DNA of 40,003 nt from JBBIND01 sp037444075. GTDB taxonomy: Bacteria > Acidobacteriota > Terriglobia > Bryobacterales > Bryobacteraceae. Under the pieces are notes generated by a model. The model ran no database searches and was not told where the DNA came from. It was given only the letters and a program-made list of their open reading frames with translations. The first letter of the stretch is position 1. Every line of letters starts with the position of its first letter. This document shows, piece by piece, positions 8,292 to 16,189 of this stretch. The DNA lies in assembly GCA_037444075.1 (NCBI GenBank), contig JBBIND010000036.1:1-40003 (forward strand), written 5' to 3'. The position numbers were made by a program, and so were the translations under genes.

Positions 8292-9239
8292 TCAACCGGA
8301 TTTCTTGCTCTTCTCCTGGTCCCGCCCGAAGGGATGCAGCACGACCCGGTTACGGCCCTGCTCCTTGGCCAGATACATCGCCTGGTCGGCAAAGCTGATC
8401 AGTGTCAGAGCGCTCGCATCGGACCCGCGCGGAAGGGCCGTCACGCCAAAACTGACCGTCACGGGAACCAGGCTGCTGTCTGAAAGCCGGATCGGTTCGG
8501 CCTCGATCGCCTGCCGCATGCGCTCTGCCTGCGAGCCGGCGGCATGCACGTCACACCCCGGCAAAATCAGCAGGAACTCCTCGCCTCCGTAACGTCCCGC
8601 GGCGTCATAGGGACGCACAGCGCCGAGCATGCGCCGGGCCGTCTCCCTCAACACGGCGTCTCCAGCCAGATGTCCCAACGTGTCATTGATGCTCTTGAAG
8701 CGGTCCAGGTCCCCCAGCACCACCCCCACGGGGTTCGATTCCCGGCGGGCACGGGCCAGTTCCCGGTCGAAGATCTCCAGGATGGTGTGCCGGTTGTAGA
8801 GCTTGGTCAGCGAGTCTTTGGTAGCCTGTTCCCGTAACTCAGCCTGGGTTGCCAGCAACTCGGCTTGCAGTTCGATGATCCTTCGGCCGGGTCCGAGCCG
8901 CACCTTGAGCTCGTTCTGGTCAAACGGCTTGGTCAGATAGTCGTCCGCCCCCGCCTCCAAACCCTTGATCAGGTCTTCTTTTTCGTTCTTCGATGTGAGC
9001 AGCAGGATGTAGGTGTAGTGATTGTTCCCTTGCTGGCGAACCAGCCGGCAGACTTCCGGCCCGCTCAGGCCAGGCATCATCCAGTCCAGGATGGCCATGC
9101 GGGGCGCGTCATCCCGCTGCAGCAACTCCCATGCCGCCAGCCCGTCCCGGGCGATCCTCACGTCGTAGCCCCACTTCTGGAGCGCCGCTTCGAGAATCCT
9201 TCGGGATGTCGCGCTATCGTCGGCAATCAGAACTTCCAT
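8292..9239 (-). CDS. response regulator diguanylate cyclase (REC-GGDEF)
   Basis: Makes cyclic di-GMP under control of phosphorylation. From the ATG at 9237-9239 it has 315 aa: a receiver domain at about 1-120 with acidic residues near the N-terminus, phospho-acceptor D52 in AILDWMMPG and K104 in LTKPFD, a short coiled linker, and a GGDEF domain at about 138-305. The active-site motif is GGEEF (218-222), a fully active variant. RPYD at 209-212 lies five residues before it, the exact spacing of the RxxD inhibitory site, so product feedback is likely. The layout resembles WspR. The open frame continues upstream to 9449, but that part is Arg/Pro-rich and not domain-like. No histidine kinase gene is adjacent. 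Confidence 0.92.
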   Translation of the reverse strand: MEVLIADDSATSRRILEAALQKWGYDVRIARDGLAAWELLQRDDAPRMAILDWMMPGLSGPEVCRLVRQQGNNHYTYILLLTSKNEKEDLIKGLEAGADDYLTKPFDQNELKVRLGPGRRIIELQAELLATQAELREQATKDSLTKLYNRHTILEIFDRELARARRESNPVGVVLGDLDRFKSINDTLGHLAGDAVLRETARRMLGAVRPYDAAGRYGGEEFLLILPGCDVHAAGSQAERMRQAIEAEPIRLSDSSLVPVTVSFGVTALPRGSDASALTLISFADQAMYLAKEQGRNRVVLHPFGRDQEKSKKSG

Positions 9240-9498
9240 AAGATCTGGTGTTGCGGCATGGCCGTGGGGCGAACCCAGTCCCTCTGTTCTATATCGGAGT
9301 GTTGGCTCGATCTCAATAGTCTCACGAGTGGGCCGGCGATTGGAAGCAAATTTACGCCGGGATTCGCCCCCCGGCTCGCGCCTGCCCGGCGCGGCGCTCT
9401 GCCCGGTCGGCGGACTGCGCCTACTTCCGGCCTTGCGCGGCAACGCCATGGCTATTAAGATATTGGTGTACGTAACTCCAACAGTTGCGAGGGGAAAA

Positions 9499-9969
9499 AT
9501 GATTTATTCACGCTCGGCGGAGTACGCCATCCGCGCTTTTGTTTACCTTGCCGAAGTGCCGCCCGGCAAGTTCGCCATGGTGAAGCAGATCGCGCAGAGT
9601 TCCAAGACTCCGAGCCATTTCCTGGCCAAGATTCTCCAGCAGATGGCCCGCAAAGGCTTCCTCCAATCGAGCAAAGGCCCTACCGGGGGGTTTGCGCTTC
9701 GCCAACCCGCCTCCAAGATCACTTTGCTCCAGATTGTCGATTCGGTGGACAGTTTGTCGGAGTACTACCGTTGCCCGGGCGGTTTGGAAGAATGCAATGA
9801 CGACATGCCGTGCGGCCTGCACGACTCGTGGATGACTCTGCGATCACGTATCATAGGTTATCTGGAGACGACTTCGATAGCTGACGTCGTGGTGGCTCTC
9901 GACCTGAAGCGCAAAGCCCTGGCCATGCCGGCAAAGACGCGCAAGACCGCCGCGAAAAAGAAAGCCTGA
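9499..9969 (+). CDS. Rrf2 family transcriptional regulator
   Basis: Winged-helix DNA-binding protein of the IscR/NsrR/CymR family. The N-terminus MIYSRSAEYAIRAFVYLAE and the wing region SSKGPTGGFAL are typical. Three cysteines in YRCPGGLEECNDDMPCGLHDSW (spaced C-x6-C-x5-C) match the positions that bind an iron-sulfur cluster in IscR and NsrR, so it may sense iron-sulfur, oxygen or nitrosative state. The start at 9499 follows GAGGGG; the longer frame from 9328 is not homologous. The protein has 156 aa and ends in a Lys/Ala-rich tail (TRKTAAKKKA), not typical of the family. clpP begins 21 bases downstream, suggesting one transcript. Confidence 0.9.
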   Translation: MIYSRSAEYAIRAFVYLAEVPPGKFAMVKQIAQSSKTPSHFLAKILQQMARKGFLQSSKGPTGGFALRQPASKITLLQIVDSVDSLSEYYRCPGGLEECNDDMPCGLHDSWMTLRSRIIGYLETTSIADVVVALDLKRKALAMPAKTRKTAAKKKA

Positions 9970-9990
9970 ATCATCTCAGGAGGTTACGGC

Positions 9991-10605
9991 ATGCACAGTT
10001 CCGTGTTGGTCCCGATGGTGGTGGAGCAGACCTCGAGGGGCGAAAGAGCGTTTGACATCTACTCGAGGCTGCTCAAGGAGAACATCATCTTCCTGGGCAC
10101 CCCCATCGACGATACGGTGGCGAATCTTGTCATTGCCCAGATGCTCTTTCTGGCAGCCGAAGACCCGGAAAAGGACATTTCCCTCTACATCAATTCCCCG
10201 GGAGGGTCCATCACGGCGGGCCTGGCAATTCTCGACACGATGCGTCTGGTGGAGCCGGACATTGTGACCTATTGTGTCGGCCAGGCGGCCTCCATGGCGG
10301 CTGTGTTGCTCACTTGCGGCACGCCCGGCAAGCGCTACAGCCTGCCGCACTCCCGCATCCTCATCCATCAGCCTTCCATGAGCGGGCTCGCGGGGCAGGC
10401 AGCCGACATCGACATCTACGCCAAGGAAATCCTCCGGATGAGGGAGACGCTCAACCAGATTCTGGCTGATGCCACCGGTCAACCGGTGGACAAGGTAGCC
10501 CGGGACGTGGATCGCGACTACATCATGGAACCGGCGCAGGCGCTCGCCTACGGCATGATTGACCGCATCATCACGAGCCGGGACGCCTCGCCTTCAAGAA
10601 GCTAG
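9991..10605 (+). CDS. clpP: ATP-dependent Clp protease proteolytic subunit
   Basis: Serine protease barrel subunit that works with ClpX or ClpA-type unfoldases. The 204-aa protein has the catalytic serine S101 in GQAASMAA, the histidine H126 in LIHQPSM, and the aspartate in the RDVDRDYIM block at about 174-176. The oligomerisation segment SPGGSITAGLAI is present. A strong Shine-Dalgarno (CAGGAGG) precedes the ATG. Neither tig nor clpX flanks it; its partner is an Rrf2 regulator instead, so it may be a second, specially regulated ClpP. The stop codon abuts a palindromic repeat cluster. Confidence 0.93.
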   Translation: MHSSVLVPMVVEQTSRGERAFDIYSRLLKENIIFLGTPIDDTVANLVIAQMLFLAAEDPEKDISLYINSPGGSITAGLAILDTMRLVEPDIVTYCVGQAASMAAVLLTCGTPGKRYSLPHSRILIHQPSMSGLAGQAADIDIYAKEILRMRETLNQILADATGQPVDKVARDVDRDYIMEPAQALAYGMIDRIITSRDASPSRS

Positions 10606-10690
10606 CAGGCGCTGAAGAAGCCGACAGGCAAGCTGCAGCTGTCTCCGCGTGGGCGCTCAAGCTGTTGGTTTGCCGCGTAGCATTAGCTTC
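10606..10690. repeat. decayed copy of the left part of the 133-bp palindromic element
   Basis: Aligns with the first 85 bases of the element at 10691-10823 with many substitutions: for example CGCTGAAGAAGCCG against TGCTGAAAAAGCCG, then GGCAAGCTG, GTTGGTTTGC and CGTAGCATTAGCTTC. It begins directly after the clpP stop codon. Confidence 0.7.
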
Positions 10691-10823
10691 AGAGGCTGCT
10701 GAAAAAGCCGTTGGGCAAGCTGAAGCACGCCCTACGTGGGTCCGCAACTCGTTGGTTTGCAGCGTAGCATAAGCTTCAGCTTGTGTGCCCCGGACCCACC
10801 GAAAGGCTTTTTCAGCAGCCTCT
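10691..10823 (+). repeat. 133-bp palindromic (MITE/REP-like) element, copy A
   Basis: Ends are a perfect 19-bp inverted repeat (AGAGGCTGCTGAAAAAGCC at 10691-10709, its reverse complement at 10805-10823). Inside are two more perfect arm pairs: CAAGCTGAAGC (10716-10726) with GCTTCAGCTTG (10773-10783), and GTGGGTCCG (10736-10744) with CGGACCCAC (10791-10799), so the strand could fold into a long branched hairpin. It has no coding content. Copy B at 18389-18521 is the reverse complement with one base different. It sits between the convergent 3' ends of clpP and rhaB. Confidence 0.9.
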
Positions 10824-10847
10824 TCAGCTTGGTGCGCCCCGGATCGG

Positions 10848-12314
10848 TTACCGATTCAGGCGGCGGAACAGCGCGTAGGCCTCATCCCAGCCGCTCCGGT
10901 CCCGCGGTTCCACCGTTTCCAGGTCAAAGGAAGCCCGCACGAGTTCCCGCGCCTCGGCCAACCCGGCCAGCTGGCCGGAGCCCATGGCCTGAACAAGCAC
11001 GTTGCCTGCCGCCGTTGCTTCGCTCGGTCCGGCCACCACGGTCCTCCCCGTGGCGTCGGCCACGAACTGATTGAGCACCCGGTTGCGCGAGCCTCCCCCC
11101 ACAATGTGAATTTTCTCCAGGCGCTTCTCCAGCAGTGATTCCAGGCTTTCCAGAACCTGCCGGTAGCGCAGCGCGAGGCTTTCCAGGATAGCGCGGCACA
11201 TCTCGCCAGGCTGTGCGGGCGCCTCCTGCCCGGTTGAACGGCAATAGGCGGCGATCTTCTCCGGCAGCCTGCCCGGTTCGAGGAACTGGTCCGGCGGGAT
11301 GACGGCGGCAAACGCCTCGGCTTCGCCCGCCAGACGCGCCAGCTCCTCATAGCTGTATTCGCGGCCTTCCAGCGCCCAGGCTCGCCGGCACTCCTGAAGC
11401 AGCCATAGCCCGGCGATGTTCTTGAGCAGGCGGATTCTGCCCTCCGCGCCCACCTCGTTGGTCACGTTCATTTCGAGCACGCGGTTGTTGATCAGCGGCT
11501 CGGCGAGCTCCACGCCCATGAGGGACCAGGTGCCGGAACTGATGTAGCACCAGTCTTCACCGGACGCCGGCACCGCCGCCACCGCCGAAGCGGTGTCATG
11601 GCTGGCGGTGGCGAACACCGGCGTATCACCGGACAAGCCCGTGGCGTCCGCTATCTCCGGCAGGAGCGCTCCGAGCCTGGTCCCCGGCATCACGATTTCC
11701 GGGAGGATGTCCACCGGCAGGCCCAACCGCTCCAGCAACCCGGCTGACCACCCGCGCGAGACAGGGTCATAGAACTGCGATGTGCTGGCAATGGTCAATT
11801 CGCTGCACAACCGGCCGGTCATCCAGTAGCTGAAGATGTCCGGCATGAACAGCAGCGTCCGGGCCACTTTGAATGCCGGGGAGTCCGCCAGTTTCATGGC
11901 GTAGAGCTGGCAGAGCGAGTTCAACTGCATGAACTGGATGCCGGTCGCCGCAAAGATCTCCTCTTTCGGAACAACCTCGCAGATCTTCTCCACCATCCCG
12001 TTGTTGCGGCTGTCGCGGTAGTGGCGCGGGTTGTCCACGAGCGCGCCATCCGCTCCGAACAGGCCGAAGTCCACTCCCCAGGTATCGATGCCCACGCCCT
12101 CGAGCCGCAACGCCCGGGTCCTGCCGGCTACGGCCATGCCCTGCTGGATTTCGTGCCACAACCGGAACGTGTCCCAATACAGTCCCGTAGGCAGGCGCAC
12201 GCCTGTGTTCGGAAAGCGGTGCAGTTCTTCCAGGATCAGCCGCCCGCCGTCAATGCTTCCCAAAATCACGCGGCCGCTTTCGGCTCCGAGGTCGATGGCT
12301 AGATAGTGCTTCAT
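10848..12314 (-). CDS. rhaB: rhamnulokinase (FGGY carbohydrate kinase)
   Basis: Phosphorylates L-rhamnulose to L-rhamnulose-1-phosphate in L-rhamnose catabolism. The 488-aa protein has the FGGY architecture: the N-terminal phosphate loop in YLAIDLGAESGRVILG, the substrate block GVGIDTWGVDFGLFG, HYRDSRNNGM, FMQLNSLCQLYA, and the C-terminal ATPase motifs ATASHDTASAVAA and IHIVGGGSRNRVLNQFVADATGR (cited by its ends IHIVGGG and ADATGR). AESGR near the start and the DTWGVDFG block are characteristic of rhamnulokinase within the superfamily. No RhaA isomerase or RhaD aldolase gene is adjacent; the sugar genes at 16190-18243 are near but on the other strand. It ends 24 bases from the 133-bp repeat. 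Confidence 0.9.
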   Translation of the reverse strand: MKHYLAIDLGAESGRVILGSIDGGRLILEELHRFPNTGVRLPTGLYWDTFRLWHEIQQGMAVAGRTRALRLEGVGIDTWGVDFGLFGADGALVDNPRHYRDSRNNGMVEKICEVVPKEEIFAATGIQFMQLNSLCQLYAMKLADSPAFKVARTLLFMPDIFSYWMTGRLCSELTIASTSQFYDPVSRGWSAGLLERLGLPVDILPEIVMPGTRLGALLPEIADATGLSGDTPVFATASHDTASAVAAVPASGEDWCYISSGTWSLMGVELAEPLINNRVLEMNVTNEVGAEGRIRLLKNIAGLWLLQECRRAWALEGREYSYEELARLAGEAEAFAAVIPPDQFLEPGRLPEKIAAYCRSTGQEAPAQPGEMCRAILESLALRYRQVLESLESLLEKRLEKIHIVGGGSRNRVLNQFVADATGRTVVAGPSEATAAGNVLVQAMGSGQLAGLAEARELVRASFDLETVEPRDRSGWDEAYALFRRLNR

Positions 12315-12626
12315 GGCAAGTTCGAGACGATCTCAAGGGCTTTCGCCGAGACGGCGAACTGAGTAGTATATCTCCATGACTCGCTTGCCTGGAACACCCG
12401 GCGCCCGGAGCGCGGCGCTCAGCAGGCGGACCTTCGCCGGGTCTCTGCGCGGGACGAAGTGCCCGGCCTCGAAGGGCCGCGTTTCGGATCTCGGCGCGGG
12501 CGTGCCTTTCGTGGTGCGGGCGCCGTGGCTCACTCCAGGCGGCCGTGTCTCCACGGAACTCGCGGACTTCACCGGCGTGCGCGGAACCAGACGGGCTTCT
12601 GGCGGAGTGGTGCGGGACCGCGCAGT
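12315..12626. other. 312-base gap between rhaB and the kinase gene
   Basis: No convincing gene. A weak -10-like TATACT on the minus strand (12365-12370), about 45 bases before the rhaB start, is the only AT-rich spot; no matching -35 is seen. Small open frames here are Arg/Gly/Pro-rich and look like chance frames of GC-rich DNA. Confidence 0.4.
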
Positions 12627-15413
12627 CTATTGGGTGGCCTGTCTGGTCCGCCCCACCGGCTCGAGCGTGTAGAGGTTGATATCGTGGATGTCCAACCTCG
12701 GAATCAGGAGCCGTTTTTCGTCGGCGGAGACGTCCATCCCGAACGAGGGAGGCTTCTCCAGCCGGGCCAGTATCCGCCCGTCCTCCTTTGCGGATGGGGC
12801 TGCCGAGAAGGGCTTGTAACGCAGGAACGCATACACAGACCCGGGGATGCCTGGCGTGATGTAGTAGAGACCCGTGCGGCCCACAACGAAACCTCTTCGC
12901 CGGACAAGGGGGCCGGTGAACTGTTCTTCCGGCCCACCGCCTCGCGACGGCGTTCGCCACACGCCGCGGGCTTCATCCAAACCAACGTAATAAAGCGTGG
13001 CGCCGTCCGTGGATTCCATGCACCAGAAAGCGGGCGCCGTAGCAGCCTGAACCGTGGTTCCGTCTCCCAGATGGCGTTTGAACAGCCTGGGCTCGTCGTT
13101 CAGTTGCCTTCTGAAGTACAGCCACTCACCGTCGCGGGATAAAGCCACGGGTGGCTCCGCGGTTCCGCCGCGGCTCTTGGCCCAATCGTAAGAAGGCGGC
13201 GCCAGCCAGCGCGCGGCGAAACCACCCTCGGCAATTTGCCAGATCACGCCGAGTTCGGATGTGCGCGGATTCCAGAGCGAATAGATATTGTCAGCATTCA
13301 CCGCGGAAGACACCCGCGTGCGTTCGGACCCGTCCGCCCGCGAAATCCACACCTGCTCTTCCCCGCTGAGCCGCGCGGAAAAGCTGAGCGCCTTGCCGTC
13401 CGGTGAAAACCGCGGCTCGTCTTCTTCAGCCGCCCCGTCAAGAATAGCCCGCGCTCCAACGACGGGCCCCCCGGGACCAGCCAGATCATATTGCCAGATG
13501 TTGGAATCTGAGCGGCCCAGCGTTATCGCCAGGAGTTCGCGGGAGCGGGCCGAGGTGAAATACCGGAGGTCGCCCACGCCGGTGACGCGATGGGGCTCGC
13601 GTTTACCCTCGAGCCACAGGCGCCAGACAGCCTTACGGCGCGTGGGGCCGGCTACGAAGAAGATGCTCTTGCCGTCCGGGCTCCATCTGGGACAATTGGT
13701 CTCCAGCCGAAGATCTGTCAGGCGTTGCGGCGGAGCGCGCGGCGCCTGTTTGGAATCGAGTTGAACCAGCCAGAGATCAGCCTTGCCATAGCTCTCAAAC
13801 CGCGAGAAAACCAGCCTCTCGCCGCCGTTCGAAAAGGCCGGCTCAATGTCCCCGGTCAACCCTTCGGGCAGATCAACGTAGTTGCTCACAGCGCCGGTCC
13901 GTACGTCCACGCGGCGGAGACGCAACTGCCCGCCGGCCTCCGGCTGGCGAACCGAGACCAGGATCGACCCGCCATCCGGAAACCATGTGAAACTGTGGAT
14001 TCCTCCTCGAAAGACGGTGCGCTCCGTGCCGCCCTCGGCAGGCATGACCATCAACGCAGCTCCCGCTTCAGGGAACCGTCGAACGAAAGCAAGCCACTTT
14101 CCGTCGCGCGACGGTTCCGGGCTAGACTCCGCCTCCGGGCTGTTGGTCAATTGCCGGACGTTCCGGGTGTCAAATTCACGCGCGTAGATATCTCCCGCGG
14201 TCTCCGCACGCTTGATCCACACGTAGTAGATGAGTTTCCCGTCCGCGGAAAAACTTGGCGAGAGTTCCCGGCCCGCCTGACCCGAGAACGGTTTGATGAC
14301 GAACAGTTCCTCGGCCGGCGGCCGTCGTACCATTTGGGGCGCCAACAACACGCCGGAGGCGATGACCATGGCAGCCGCCGGCCAGAGGTAGCGCGCCGTC
14401 CGGCGGCGTGGCCGGCCGATGGCGTTCAGAAAATCCCGTGCGGTGGCGAAACGCTGTCGCGGATCGCGTGAGAGGGCCCTGCGCAGCGCCTTTAAGATCC
14501 TTGGCGGCAAGGGTCCCCGAGCAAACCAGAAGCGCCCCAGGACCGGCGTTGGGTTCAGCAGTTGCTCTGGAGGAAGCTGGCCGGTAAACAGCTCGTACGC
14601 CACCACGCCGAGCGAGAAGACGTCGGAGGCGGTACTAGCCTCGCCTTCGGCGCGCTCCGGCGCCATGTAGTCCAGCGAGCCACCCACCAGTTCGCGCGCA
14701 AGTGTGTCATCATCCGGAGCGAGCAGGAAGGCCAGCCCAAAGTCCAGTACCACGGCTTGCTCATCCGTCTGTCCAGGGTTTTGGAGCACGATGTTCTCGG
14801 GTTTCAGATCCAGGTGGATGATGCCGGCTTCGTGAGCGGCGGCCACCGCGCTCGCCACTTGCCGCAGGATGCGCCAGGCACGCTCCCGGTCCGGACGCCC
14901 GCGGCTGAGTTCCTCGCGCAACGTAAGGCCAGGGATGAACTCCATGACGAGGAATCTGCCGTGCTCGGCAGAGACCCCGGCCTCCAGCAGGCCTACGACG
15001 CCCGGGTGATGCAGCCGCGCCAGGGTTCTGGCTTCCTGTTCCAGCCTCTCCTCGCGCCACTCCATGGCGTCAGCGGCCGCCGGGAATTTCAGGACGACCT
15101 TGCGGCCGAACGCGCGCTCGTCATTGGCGAGATAAACGGAGCCGAACCCGCCCTCCGCCAGCAGGCTCTGGATTCGATAGCGCTCCGCCACCAAATCGCC
15201 CGGCTGGAGTTGAAGCGGTTCCGGCAAGAGTGCGCCCAAGGGATCTTCGTCGAGCACATCGGCGGCTCCCAGGTCGGCCCGCAACAACCGTGCCAATTCC
15301 GCGCGGACTTCCAAATCGGAGATCTCCGCCAGGAACTGTTCCCGCGCCGCAACAGTAAGTTCGCGAGCCTCCAGGAAGAGGTCCTTGATTTCCCGGGCGC
15401 GATCGGGAGGCAT
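12627..15413 (-). CDS. membrane-anchored Ser/Thr protein kinase with TolB-like beta-propeller
   Basis: Predicted Hanks-type kinase (928 aa). An N-terminal helical region (1-70) precedes the kinase domain at about 78-330: glycine loop LLAEGGFGSVYLA, lysine K109 in VVLKF, catalytic loop HLDLKPEN (200-207), DFG at 224-226 and APE at 251-253. The usual Arg before the catalytic Asp is Leu201, so it is a non-RD kinase. A transmembrane helix lies at about 341-360. The outer part is a WD40/PD40 propeller with repeats such as FSADGKLIYYV, SRDGKWLAFV, WSPDGKSIFFV and FSPDGKALSFS, a likely sensor or binding platform. The sigma factor gene ends three bases upstream, so both come from one transcript. The signal is unknown. 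Confidence 0.88.
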   Translation of the reverse strand: MPPDRAREIKDLFLEARELTVAAREQFLAEISDLEVRAELARLLRADLGAADVLDEDPLGALLPEPLQLQPGDLVAERYRIQSLLAEGGFGSVYLANDERAFGRKVVLKFPAAADAMEWREERLEQEARTLARLHHPGVVGLLEAGVSAEHGRFLVMEFIPGLTLREELSRGRPDRERAWRILRQVASAVAAAHEAGIIHLDLKPENIVLQNPGQTDEQAVVLDFGLAFLLAPDDDTLARELVGGSLDYMAPERAEGEASTASDVFSLGVVAYELFTGQLPPEQLLNPTPVLGRFWFARGPLPPRILKALRRALSRDPRQRFATARDFLNAIGRPRRRTARYLWPAAAMVIASGVLLAPQMVRRPPAEELFVIKPFSGQAGRELSPSFSADGKLIYYVWIKRAETAGDIYAREFDTRNVRQLTNSPEAESSPEPSRDGKWLAFVRRFPEAGAALMVMPAEGGTERTVFRGGIHSFTWFPDGGSILVSVRQPEAGGQLRLRRVDVRTGAVSNYVDLPEGLTGDIEPAFSNGGERLVFSRFESYGKADLWLVQLDSKQAPRAPPQRLTDLRLETNCPRWSPDGKSIFFVAGPTRRKAVWRLWLEGKREPHRVTGVGDLRYFTSARSRELLAITLGRSDSNIWQYDLAGPGGPVVGARAILDGAAEEDEPRFSPDGKALSFSARLSGEEQVWISRADGSERTRVSSAVNADNIYSLWNPRTSELGVIWQIAEGGFAARWLAPPSYDWAKSRGGTAEPPVALSRDGEWLYFRRQLNDEPRLFKRHLGDGTTVQAATAPAFWCMESTDGATLYYVGLDEARGVWRTPSRGGGPEEQFTGPLVRRRGFVVGRTGLYYITPGIPGSVYAFLRYKPFSAAPSAKEDGRILARLEKPPSFGMDVSADEKRLLIPRLDIHDINLYTLEPVGRTRQATQ

Positions 15414-15416
15414 GTC

Positions 15417-16046
15417 TCAGGCTGTGGCTTTGAAGTGCGGCGCCGTCCACTCTGGAGACAACCTCGCGGCAATCCAGGCTCGGGCGAAAAGCCAGTCGTT
15501 TCTCACCGTGCGCACGGAAAGGCCCAGCAGACGCGCAATCTCCTCCTGCTCGAGTCCGCCGAACAAAACGAACTCCGCTACCTGGGCTGCCCGAGCGTCC
15601 CACTCGGCCAGGCGGAGGAGCAGGTCGTCCACGATGACGAAGAACTCTGGATTCACTTCCTCAACCGCCTCCGTCCTGGCCACCTGGCCCAGAGGCTCAC
15701 GGGGGCTGGTGCTTCTGGCGGGTGTCGCTTTGTGCTCCAAGCGGTAGGTCTCCAGGGTCTGCCGCATGCGCCGCAAAGCCAGATTGAAAAAAGCGGCGCG
15801 GTCCTTCCAGTGATGCCGCTCCTTCATGATCAGCCTGAAAAAGGCCTCGTCAGCCAACAGGGTCGGTTGCAGAGTGTGGTTGGGATTCTCGCTGTCCAGC
15901 AAGGAGCGGGCCAGCCGGCGCAAGGCAGGAAACGTGCGGCGGAACAAATCATCCACCGTCCGATCGTCCCGCGCCCTGGCTGCCTTCAACAGCCTGGTGA
16001 TGCGCCCCGGGCCTGGCCGTGCAGTGTTTCGCTCATCCTTCAACAT
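15417..16046 (-). CDS. ECF sigma factor of the STK-associated type
   Basis: RNA polymerase sigma-70 factor of the group found next to Ser/Thr kinases in Acidobacteria and Planctomycetes. Region 2 is visible in ALRRLARSLLDSEN, HTLQPTLLADEAFFRLI and DRAAFFNLALRRMRQTL (the TLQPT-LV-EAF and FFxxAxxxMRxxL patterns of the group). Region 4 has LFGGLEQEEIARLLGLS followed by VRTVRNDWLFARAWI. The ATG at 16044-16046 has AGGGAG eight bases upstream and gives 209 aa; the frame is open further to 16115 but without a similar start signal. It precedes the kinase gene by three bases and is divergent from the sugar-isomerase pair starting at 16190, which it might control. Confidence 0.9.
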   Translation of the reverse strand: MLKDERNTARPGPGRITRLLKAARARDDRTVDDLFRRTFPALRRLARSLLDSENPNHTLQPTLLADEAFFRLIMKERHHWKDRAAFFNLALRRMRQTLETYRLEHKATPARSTSPREPLGQVARTEAVEEVNPEFFVIVDDLLLRLAEWDARAAQVAEFVLFGGLEQEEIARLLGLSVRTVRNDWLFARAWIAARLSPEWTAPHFKATA

Positions 16047-16189
16047 GCGACCAACTCCCTGTTCCCGCAATAAGCATTTTCGCGGGGCGGCCTTCCTGTT
16101 TACGGAGTATACCAATCCCGGAATGTCAATGGGCCTCCTGAAACCCGGCGCAGTTGAAACCGCTTCCCTGTCGCAGTACAGTACAGAAC

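Noticed and set aside
12376..12672. 98-aa open frame between rhaB and the kinase gene
   Set aside because: No Shine-Dalgarno, overlaps the end of the kinase gene, composition typical of chance frames.
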